Positions 1-8,857 of a stretch of 64,000 nt of DNA are shown piece by piece (positions within the stretch are counted from its first letter, which is position 1; each line of letters opens with the position of its first letter). The notes under the pieces were generated by a model. That model ran no database searches. It had not been told where the DNA came from and was given only the letters and a program-made list of their open reading frames with translations. The stretch covers positions 30,472 to 94,471 of the forward strand of contig QANT01008984.1 in assembly GCA_003254885.1 (NCBI GenBank). The letters run 5' to 3'. The translations under genes were made by a program, and so were the position numbers. This DNA is from Purshia tridentata. Lineage: Eukaryota; Streptophyta; Magnoliopsida; Rosales; Rosaceae.

Positions 1-77
1 ATAATACCCTTTTGCTTGCTACTATTTTACAGGAAATAGCACTGATTTAAATCTACCCTACTTTGTTTTGTTTTCAG

Positions 78-2105
78 CTGTTCGATTTTGCGGACAAGTA
101 CAGAGGCAAATATGACAGCAGCATTACTGTGGCCCAAAAGTACTACAGATCCATCAGTGGCTACAATGTACGTAATTGGGCCCAACCTGGGCTGTTTTGC
201 ATGTCAGCTTCTGGCCCATTAATGCACATTTGAACCGAATATAGGCCTATTTTGCTCTGTAGTCCTTTATTGGGTTTGGTGAGTTGTAAGGTCATAATCT
301 GACTGGTTGTGGTAAAATGTACAGGACGAGTTGCTTTGGGCTGCTGCTTGGTTGTACCAGGCAAGCAACAACCAGTACTACTTGGACTACCTAGGAAGGA
401 ATGGTAACTCCATGGGTGGAACTGGTTGGGGCATGACTGAGTTTGGTTGGGATGTCAAGTATTCTGGGGTTCAGACCCTTGTTGCCAAGGTACCATTCCT
501 TCATAACACACCCTTTAATTATATGATGCACACCCAGTTAGTTTAATTGATCACCTTTGGGTGTGTGTGTGTACATTTTTGTTATAATGAATTATGGTTT
601 TACTTTATCCATTTCAAAACATGTATGATGGAACCAGTACAATTTGAGTGTGTATTTTTGTCAATGAATTATAGTTTTTGTTAATCCTTGTCAAAACATT
701 TAAGATTAAACTAGGACCTATGTGAATTGTTATATATTGTCATTGGTTCATGGTCATATGGGGAGATAATTAATTGGTTTTGGTTTCTTGGCCTTCAGTT
801 CTTAATGCAAGGCAAAGCTGGTCATAATGCAGCAGTCTTTGAGAAGTACCAGGCAAAGGCTGAGTACTTCATGTGTTCTTGCCTTGGAAAGGGAAGCCGA
901 AATGTTCAGAAGACTCCTGGTGGCCTGATTTTCCGCCAGAGGTGGAACAACATGCAGTTTGTCACAAGTGCCTCCTTCTTGGCCACTGTCTACTCTGACT
1001 ATCTTGCATCTTCTGGGAGATCGTTGAGGTGTGCTTCTGGAAATGTGGCACCGACCCAGCTTTTATCTTTTGCAAAATCTCAGGTAATTCAGCCACACCA
1101 TCTGAATTCCATATTTCATTTCTTGGGGACTCTGCTCATAGAGTCCAAAATATTGCTACTTTGTGCAAGCATGTAATTTGATGCAATGACTTTGTCAAAA
1201 TCCTCAGGTGGACTACATTCTTGGAGACAACCCAAGAGCCACTAGTTACATGGTGGGATATGGAAACAACTACCCTAGACAAGTTCACCACCGGGGTTCC
1301 TCCATTGTTTCCATTAAGAAGGATCGTTCATTTGTCAGCTGCCGTGGAGGTTATGCCACTTGGTTTAGCAGGAAAGCTAGTGATCCCAATCTCCTTGCCG
1401 GTGCTATTGTTGGTGGACCGGATGCCTATGACAACTTTGCTGACGAAAGAGACAATTATGAGCAGACAGAGCCTGCTACCTACAACAATGCTCCTCTTCT
1501 TGGTATATTGGCACGCCTAAATGGTGGTCATGGCGGGTATAACCAGCTCCTACCAGGTATATATATTGGCTATGATCATTGTTCATAAATTTCATTTCTG
1601 TTATAATGGGCATTGACTAATGACTATTTTTACAGTGGTTTCAACGACCCCAACTAAACAAGCTCCACAACCTAAAGTTACTCCGGTTGCTCCAGGTATT
1701 ATTATATAGCCTCTCTACAGAGTTCATAATGATTCTCTCTTTGTTCTCTTACATTAGAACGAGTTATTGGTAAGAAAGAGATCTAAGTTAATAGCATTTT
1801 TTGCAGCTTCCTCTTCTGGCCCAATTGCCATAGAGCAGAAGAGAACAACTTCTTGGGTTGCCAAGGGAATAACTTACTACAGATATTCCACAATTGTGAC
1901 CAACAAGTCTGGCAAGACACTTAAGAACCTCAAGCTTTCAATTTCCAAACTTTATGGTCCTCTTTGGGGCCTCACGAAGGCTGGTGATTCCTATGTATTC
2001 CCATCATGGATCAACTCTTTACCTTCTGGAAAAAGCCTTGAGTTTGTCTACATCCATTCTGCTTCTCCGGCAGCTGTCGCTATCTCGAGCTACTCATTAG
2101 CATAA
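78..2105 (+). CDS. GH9 endoglucanase with C-terminal CBM49, 5' partial
   Basis: A secreted beta-1,4-glucanase acting on cell-wall cellulose or glucan; the 5' part lies left of the window. Visible exons are 78-167, 325-489, 799-1083, 1208-1556, 1636-1695 and 1807-2105, all with GT-AG borders, giving 415 residues and ending in TAA. The GH9 signature region is clear: [17 protein letters not shown] in exon 4 carries the conserved His. [18 protein letters not shown] carries the acidic catalytic signature, followed by the usual LARLNGGH. A short Pro/Thr/Lys linker (exon 5) joins the last ~100 residues, a CBM49 cellulose-binding module with its Trp and Tyr residues ([13 protein letters not shown] and [18 protein letters not shown]). 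This architecture marks the GH9 class C group (tomato TomCel8/SlCel9C1, Arabidopsis GH9C). About 200 N-terminal residues, including the signal peptide and catalytic Asp, are outside the window. Family assignment is firm; the exact orthologue is not. Confidence 0.93.
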
Positions 2106-2951
2106 GAAAGGAAGAACTCATCGAAACAAAAGGAGAGAGGTTCACATAGTTTCTGGGATCTTAATGTAAGAATTGTGCAGATATACAAATGCAGTCCAGA
2201 AAAAAGTCCTTTTTTTTCATTTCATATATTACTTTACTTATGATTGGGATCTGCTTAGGCTTTTAGACGAAGTTAGGTCAAATAAGTTCGAAGATTGGGG
2301 AAGAAAGGAGCGAAGAGACGGTTTAAAATGAGTGCTCATCCTCTTTCACCTCCACTTCACTAGTTATATAGATAGATTTTGAGAGAGTAACAGTTAAAAG
2401 TGTGAGAGAGTTGAGGGGTGAAAATGACCCCTCAACTGGTTTTAAGAGGTCTTGTTTCCTTTGTACTTCAGAGCAGAGCTTTGTATGTTTTTTTTTTTTG
2501 GTGTTGTGATGTTGTAATCTTTGCAACATTTTTAAATCCTTGAATGCAATATAGTTTGTGCAATGCCATTATGCCCATCTCCATTCAAATTAGCTTTATT
2601 TAAACGGTCTATTACTATATTGTTCACAATTGTATAATCTAATTAAAACAAAATCAGTTCAATATGATAATGGAAGCATGTGGACACCTCATGGCATCCA
2701 TGCCAGGCGTTAACCCAAAATCACAGCAATTGTCTCAATCATGTGGCCATTGCATGCCAACCCATGAATTGGTGCTCATGCAATATTGCCATTTGCCATG
2801 CAACCCACAATCACAAGTTCAGCACAATTTGTCTCAATGCATGGCTATTGCCAACTGAAGTTGCTCAAATGTACCAAACCAGCCCTCCCTTGCACCAAAT
2901 CGGTGCCTAGTTCTTCCGGTAACTAAGGGTAAAGTGGCCACATTTTTGTAT
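2106..2951. other. 3' flank of the cellulase gene, no gene seen
   Basis: This stretch contains the cellulase 3' untranslated region and AT-rich spacer. From about 2690 to 2850 two diverged copies of a motif containing TTGTCTCAATCATG/TTGTCTCAATGCATG follow each other, giving short shadow reading frames on the plus strand. Nothing in it resembles a protein family. Confidence 0.5.
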
Positions 2952-3339
2952 GGGTAAATAATTATTTTGGTCTCCAGACTATTACACTTGTATCAGTTTA
3001 GTCCTCAGACTTTTAATTTGGAAAATAAAGGATTCTGACTTTTTTAATTTTGTCAATTGAGGATTTTTCCATCAATTCACACATTTTTCATCCAAATTTA
3101 CGCTTTTATAGCACCATGTAAAGTCTTTTTTTAAGGCAAAATGGTTCATTTCATTTAAAGTTTACCATTTTTCCCTCCTTCATTTCTCACTAAATTTGGA
3201 TGAAAAATATGTAAATTAACAGAAAAGTCCTCAATTGGCAAAATTGAAAAAGTCAAAATTCTTAATTTTTCAAATTAAAAGTCTGGGGACTAAACTGATA
3301 CAAGTGTAATAGTCTAGGAACCAAAATGAGTATTTACCC
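2952..3339. mobile_element. Foldback MITE with 9-bp target duplication (MULE-like)
   Basis: The element begins GGGTAAATA and ends TATTTACCC. Its arms pair over roughly 150 bases each: the left arm from 2952 matches the reverse complement of the right arm ending at 3339, including a shared TATTACACTTGTATCAGTTT block. It is flanked by TTTTTGTAT (2943-2951) and TTCTTGTAT (3340-3348), eight of nine bases identical, which fits the 9-bp target duplication of Mutator-like elements. It has no coding capacity. The superfamily call is an inference from duplication length. Confidence 0.8.
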
Positions 3340-3348
3340 TTCTTGTAT

Positions 3349-3922
3349 TATATTGCGTACAACATCTTTAATATAAATAAGACCCACCAATATAAGTAAA
3401 TTTCACTTTTATTAGAGAAGTGATACCAATGGTACCAAAATTTGTATTGAACTTACCTTGAAGTTACATACATTCTTCTTTTTCGGTGCTCTGAGGGCCA
3501 AAGCCCAATAAAAAAACAACAAACTACACTACCAGAAGCCTAGGCCTAGCCACACCAGCCCAGTCATCCCTCACATCTGAGACAGCAACTTCAAGTTACA
3601 TGCATTCATTATCAACATTCACTGTAAAGTTAGCCAAATAACTCTCTCATTATGCTCTCTTTAGTCTTATCGAAACCCATTTGATCTCAAAGAAGAGACT
3701 TCGATTACGTACTGATGAACTTCCAAATTACTCTTTGATGATGCATGACACCACATAACCAGCAACCACTAGGCGATATTTAGGTCACATAAAACTGTAT
3801 CCTACAACACGTACCATCAACACAATCATTACAATGAATTTCAATCTTTTAGAAGTATAGTGCATATATTAAAACAAAAAAACTAACCACAAAACAATAA
3901 AACGAAAAAATGGCTAGCTGAG
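3349..3922. other. AT-rich spacer, nothing recognised
   Basis: Spacer between two foldback elements. No open frame with family similarity, RNA gene or repeat of note was seen. Confidence 0.4.
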
Positions 3923-4409
3923 AAATGGTTTTGGCTCAATTACCCAAACGCACCAACTATAGGTATATTCAATGTCCATGAATAAATAAAGAGTTTCAGA
4001 TTAATACACTAATTAATAGAAGTTACAAAATAGCACATATGTTACAAATTTCATCAATAAAAAGTTGAATGATAATGTAGATAATGCTGACGTGAATTTT
4101 TTGAATGATGTAAATACGAATTTTAACTATTTGAATTAATGATGTCATATTTAATTTTATTTTTAAAGTTTCAAAAGTTTTTGTATGTTTTTTTCAATCA
4201 ATTTGACATTATTAATCTATGTGGAGCATGTCCACATCATTCATAAAATCTATGTTATAAGTGGTATTTAATTGTTTTTTTAACAAAATTCATAATAGAT
4301 ATGTGCTATTTTGTAAATTTCTATTAATTAGTGAATCAATATACCTTTTTTTTTTTAATGGACCAATATGAAATTGGTCGTACCTTTAGTAATTGAGTCA
4401 AAACTATTT
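3923..4409. mobile_element. Foldback MITE abutting the PP2C stop codon
   Basis: The outer ends are inverted copies: AAATGGTTTTGGCTCAATTAC at the left matches, with two changes, the reverse complement of the right end around 4389-4409. Further in, CACTAATTAATAGAA and TACAAAATAGCACATAT occur on the left (near 4008-4040) and as reverse complements on the right (near 4293-4335). The right end lies about 12 bases from the PP2C stop codon on the opposite strand, so the PP2C 3' untranslated region is probably transposon-derived. No clear target duplication could be fixed, so the ends are approximate. Confidence 0.65.
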
Positions 4410-4420
4410 GTTGAAGGCAT

Positions 4421-5533
4421 TCAGTTGGCGGACTGGTTGAGCTCAACCACAACGACAGTGACATTATCTTTGCTCCCCCGAGACAGAGCCAACTGGGCCA
4501 GCAGCGCAGCGGCATTCGCAGCGGCGTTTCCGCGTAGCCCATCCGTACACCCCATCGTCCTTTGGGCTTCAAGGCACCTTCTCGCAACCTGGCAAGCAAA
4601 CTCATTCGAAACGACATCCCAGAGACCGTCGCTCGCTATCACCAAGAAATCACACGACTCGGTCCGCTCGCTGATCGTCACCTCCGGTTCGGATATCACG
4701 TACGGCTTCAAGTAGTGGTCTCCGATCGAACGCGAGGTAGCCAGCACTCCCAGCACGCGGCATCCGTTCCAGTTTATCACTCGCCCTCCCGCCGCCTCCA
4801 CTCTCTCCTTCTCGTCGGCCCTGTCGGGCTTGTGGTCACGTGACAGAGGTACGGCTATGCCGTCGCGGCACAATACGGCACGTGAGTTGCCGCTGTTGGC
4901 CACGATGACCTCGTCCTTCCCCACCATGACCACCACGGCGCTGGACCCCACGGTATTGAACCAACCGTCCTCGGCCTCGTTCCCACCGCCTCCGTGGCCT
5001 ACCTCGTCGTCCATCTTCATGAAGCAGGCGGTCATCACCTTCTCCCAGTCGACCGCCGTTCCTCCGCCGCCGCTGGAGCCCCTGCGTATCCACAGCTCCA
5101 CCTCCTGGGCCAGCAGCTGGTGCAGGCGGTCACGGCATGCGTTCGAAACCGACGAACCTCCGTGGCCGTCGTACACCGCGAAGAAGTGGTACGAGTCGAG
5201 CTTGGCCACCGCCACTGCGTCCCTCATCACCCTCCGCCGCCCGATCACCGAAATCGACCCATGCGACCCGCACAGGGCGTAGCTCTTGGATATCTCTTCT
5301 CCCTCATCGGAGCCTCCGACGCCGGAGACCAGAATCATCGCCGGCGATTCCGCGTGACTGGAAGATTCGCCTTGGAACTTGGAGTCCCTGGGCTGAACCG
5401 CAGAAACATTGCGAGAATTGAGGTCGTTGATCTGCTTCTTTTTCATATAGCAATCTTCAAAACGAGACTCGATCTCTTGTGGGTTTAAGCTCTCCATGGA
5501 CTTGGTTACGCTAGCTTTGTGGGTTTTGCTCAA
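4421..5533 (-). CDS. Clade A-like protein phosphatase 2C with altered metal-site residues
   Basis: A 370-residue PP2C-type Ser/Thr phosphatase in a single uninterrupted frame. Conserved motifs: YDGHGG (121-126), HKPDR (234-238), a Trp at 255 in the position of the clade A 'lock' Trp that contacts ABA receptors, LATSRSIGD (264-272), [20 protein letters not shown] (301-307) and SKDN (354-357). These point to the ABA co-receptor clade (AHG1/AHG3/HAI relatives). In ABA signalling such enzymes inhibit SnRK2 kinases and are inhibited by PYR/PYL receptors. Two normally conserved acidic residues differ: the RRxMED motif reads RRRVMRD (Arg at 104) and the GDSR motif reads GNSR (Asn at 216). The ~90-residue N-terminus is low-similarity. 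The start is the first in-frame ATG; Met13 is an alternative. Clade A genes usually have introns, so an intronless copy is unusual. GC content is well above the flanks. It could be a weak or inactive paralogue. Confidence 0.9.
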   Translation of the reverse strand: MSKTHKASVTKSMESLNPQEIESRFEDCYMKKKQINDLNSRNVSAVQPRDSKFQGESSSHAESPAMILVSGVGGSDEGEEISKSYALCGSHGSISVIGRRRVMRDAVAVAKLDSYHFFAVYDGHGGSSVSNACRDRLHQLLAQEVELWIRRGSSGGGGTAVDWEKVMTACFMKMDDEVGHGGGGNEAEDGWFNTVGSSAVVVMVGKDEVIVANSGNSRAVLCRDGIAVPLSRDHKPDRADEKERVEAAGGRVINWNGCRVLGVLATSRSIGDHYLKPYVISEPEVTISERTESCDFLVIASDGLWDVVSNEFACQVARRCLEAQRTMGCTDGLRGNAAANAAALLAQLALSRGSKDNVTVVVVELNQSAN

Positions 5534-5695
5534 ACTCTCATTATCACCTGTTTGACAACATCAACTTCATTTTCTTTCTGTTTCAGCAGTAGAAGGAGTT
5601 TGTGAGCTGAAACCGACTGGACCCAGATGTTTAAAAGGCCAAGGAGATGAAGTTGATCTGGACCAACAGTGAAGTGAGAATCCGTTGGATGGAGG

Positions 5696-5703
5696 ACACG
5701 TGT
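5696..5703. promoter_or_regulatory. Palindromic G-box/ABRE upstream of PP2C
   Basis: ACACGTGT lies 163 bases upstream of the PP2C ATG, in the promoter or leader. ACGT-core G-boxes bind bZIP factors (ABF/AREB) and are typical of ABA-induced clade A PP2C genes. Function here is inferred. Confidence 0.5.
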
Positions 5704-6356
5704 GTTTGTGATGAGAAAGCAGTCGTTTAAGGTTGGAAAGAGGAGCTGGAGGGCTGGAATTGGGGGGAGATGCCACGTTGCCCGCTGGGCTTTGTTTGTT
5801 TCGGCGGGAGACACTCTACACCGAAGACGAAGAGTTGGCTGTTCTTCTTTGAATTATAGCGGGCCGGCAGACCCTTCACCCGCTTCACCGGTTCAAGCTC
5901 GACCCGCATTTGTGTTTCCTAGCTCTAGCTCTCTCTCTCTCTCTCCCTCTTTTTTATTAATTACTACAAATAGTAATGCCGCATCACCGATCGGCTATGC
6001 GATACGAGTGAGATCGAGATAATACATTTAAGAATTAGATTTATATTAATAAAATATTAGTTGTACAATTGTATTAAATTTTCCCTCTTAAATATAATGT
6101 CTCATATTAGTCGAACTTTCCCGTCTATAATAAATATACGAGTTTTATTATATAATGATGTGTCTCACATACATTTGAGAATAAGGTCATGTATGACCGT
6201 GACATGCAAAGTGATCATACCATATTCTTGTTCAAGGGTTATTCTGCTCTCTCTCTCTCTCTCTCTTATACTCAGCCTGTTAGCAAACACATTTGAAGTT
6301 TGTTTCTTTGACTAATTAATGACACGTCGACGATAAAGAATGTTTGGCTGCATCCC

Positions 6357-6364
6357 TACGTGGC
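6357..6364. promoter_or_regulatory. Perfect ABRE (TACGTGGC) upstream of PP2C
   Basis: TACGTGGC matches the YACGTGGC ABA-responsive element consensus. It lies about 825 bases upstream of the PP2C ATG. A GACACGTC motif at 6321-6328 is nearby. The second ACGT site at 5696 makes ABA control plausible. Confidence 0.45.
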
Positions 6365-8857
6365 CTTTGCAACAGCTCCGCGGTTCGGGATCGTAAGAAT
6401 CAGACAACACGTAACTCGCAGCTTGGCGATTTGGGAATTTGACAAATTTTCAAACATGTCATGCATGCTTTTAAGTGCGCGCAGATCGATTAATTGCTTT
6501 TGTTGGCAGCAGCAGCAGCTTACCAAATTAGTACAGTACAGCTTCTTATTAGATAGATACTAAAAAGGTGCTTTTTATTTTCTGACCAAGAGATAAGCAA
6601 CAATATATACATGCATGTCAGTGCTGACCACTGACCATGCAACTATATATATCTTCAGCTTTATAAATGGCAGAAGTTTAAATTTGATGACGGGACCTGG
6701 GTTCTTAATCCATTGAATTTTGAGCCAAGCAGTTGGTACTATATATGGAAGGTTTAAGTACCCAGTTTAGGTAGCTCATCACAAAACCAAACCCTGCTTG
6801 CTAGATTTGCCCCAGCTCATCAGCTACATAACCAGACCACGTACTCTGTTTTCTTAAATTATGTTGCATATATTGCATGTTAGTCCTACGTATTCGTTAA
6901 TTCATTCTTGGCCGGAATTGCATGCATGCTGTGTCGGACTCCACAAATATAGTTCCAAGTGTTCAAAATCAATACTATGTTCCAACTTAATTGTATATGC
7001 AAATACCAATATCGTATGGCCAAGTTACTCAAGTATAGTTTTAAAATGGCCATTGACCAGGTTCAAAGATTTTCATTAAATACAATATCGTTTGCGTTTT
7101 ATAGTTAATCTGAGTCACCTAGGCAAGAGGGCGCCAAGCATTTTTCGTCCAAAGTTATTACCTCAATCGTGCTAATTAAGAACTTAATACCAATTTGTGA
7201 TTCTGAGTTAATTGTTACTTTTATATATTAAACTAATAACTAATTAGAAAAAAAGAAACAAGTATTGAAGTAATTACGTGACCGTCATTAGAGATGAAGA
7301 CTGACTATTCACTGGTTAGAAAACAATAGATGATCGAGTCTCAAACAGAGGAGCCACATTACATAACATAAGACGTATAGTTGAAAAATGAGTAATCCCA
7401 CATGAGAAATATAGCTGAAAATGAATAATTCCACAAGTATATATATATATATATATATAAAATATATATATATATATATATAGTTATAGTTTAGTTAGTT
7501 AGTTTTTTTTTTTTTTTTATTTTAAGAATTTATATAGCCATAGTTTGAGCTTATGAGTTGAAGGCCCAAAAAGAATAAATGGACTTGATTCAATTTTGGA
7601 AGAGATGTATTTGATTCACTTTCAAATGTTTAGTCCTTTGAATTCTTGAATTTGAATTTCAAATACATGTATTTGAAATTATGTTGTTTGCATAAAAATT
7701 TAAATGTGAGAATTTCAATTAGAGATGTTTTTATTTATTTATATTTAAGAGCATTATTGGTTTAAGAATTTAAACATATGATTAAGAATAAAAAATGTGA
7801 AAACTTAGGTTCAACTTAGTTTGTTGAGAGTTTATTTGTGTATATAAGAATGGGGGTTCAACCCCTAGCAAGTAGCAACCACACTTTGTATTTACTTTTT
7901 TAGAAAATAAAACATGAGTAAGGAGGAGGTTGCCAGTAGCCAATGAAGGTGTCCGAAAGAGGTGGCTGGCGATGGTCGTTGGTGATCGACAGTGGTGGCC
8001 AAAGGTGAGGGAGAAAGCGAGTAAAGTGAGATTTTAAATACCTAATTGGAAAAAGAATATGAAATACATAGATTTGGGCAATTAAAATTCATCCTGAATT
8101 TGGATCATATTCAAATCTTTTCTTTAAATTAAACTCAAACATGTGTATTTGGATTTGAGTTTGGGACTCTCCAAATCTAAATCCACCTAATAAAATACTT
8201 CAATCCAAATAGACCCTTATATTGAGATAGTGATTTCATGCTCATGTAGCATTCTCTCACAATGAATTAGGCTCTAAAGCATTCTCTCACAATGAGATTG
8301 GACCCACATCACATGGGACCCACTTCTTTGTGATAAAATGTCTTATAAACCATGTTCAATTAAAGATTAAGTATGATTAAGACTATTGATCTTGTACTTG
8401 TGTCAAACTGTGTAAAGAGAAATTAATGCTAGTGAAATCACTATTGATCTTGTACCATAGAAATTTTTTTTGTATTTGAGGGGTGTACAAAAACGAACAT
8501 TAAAATTAAAAGTAAAAATACACCCCTATGATCCTATCAGAAAAGTTTTACTCGCGCCTGAGAGCCTAACACAAATAACATAAATCGTGCTAATGTTGAC
8601 TTGACCCGTTATCTCATCAATTCCCTTTTTTTTTTCTTCTGTAAATCATCAATCTTTCCTTGTGTCCCAAGGACCCAAACCAACATTGGAACACCGAACA
8701 CCTAATCGGAAAAACAAAAGCAGCCTAAACACTCAAAATATTAAAATAATCCATGATTTCCCACTCAGAAACTGTTTAAGAGCTTCATTGACCTGAGACG
8801 CATTCACATCTCAGAATTAAACACAATCAATACAGAAGGCAAAGAACAACCAGAAAT

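Larger units (their letters stand above)
5534..8857. other. Spacer between divergent PP2C and LRR genes
   Basis: About 3.3 kb holding both promoters. It contains CT microsatellites near 5930-5946 and 6247-6266, a TA microsatellite at about 7438-7482 followed by a T-run at 7505-7519, and an 18-base duplication (GCATTCTCTCACAATGA twice, near 8249 and 8280). No coding sequence with family similarity was found; the small open frames are not convincing. Confidence 0.5.

Noticed and set aside
4346-4356. T-run read as a poly(A) tail of a retroposed PP2C on the minus strand
   Set aside because: It lies inside the arm of the foldback element at 3923-4409, opposite an A-rich stretch of the other arm, so it is not evidence of a retrocopy tail.
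4562-5488. Long plus-strand frames antisense to the PP2C gene
   Set aside because: They are high-GC shadows of the PP2C coding frame with biased composition and no family motifs.
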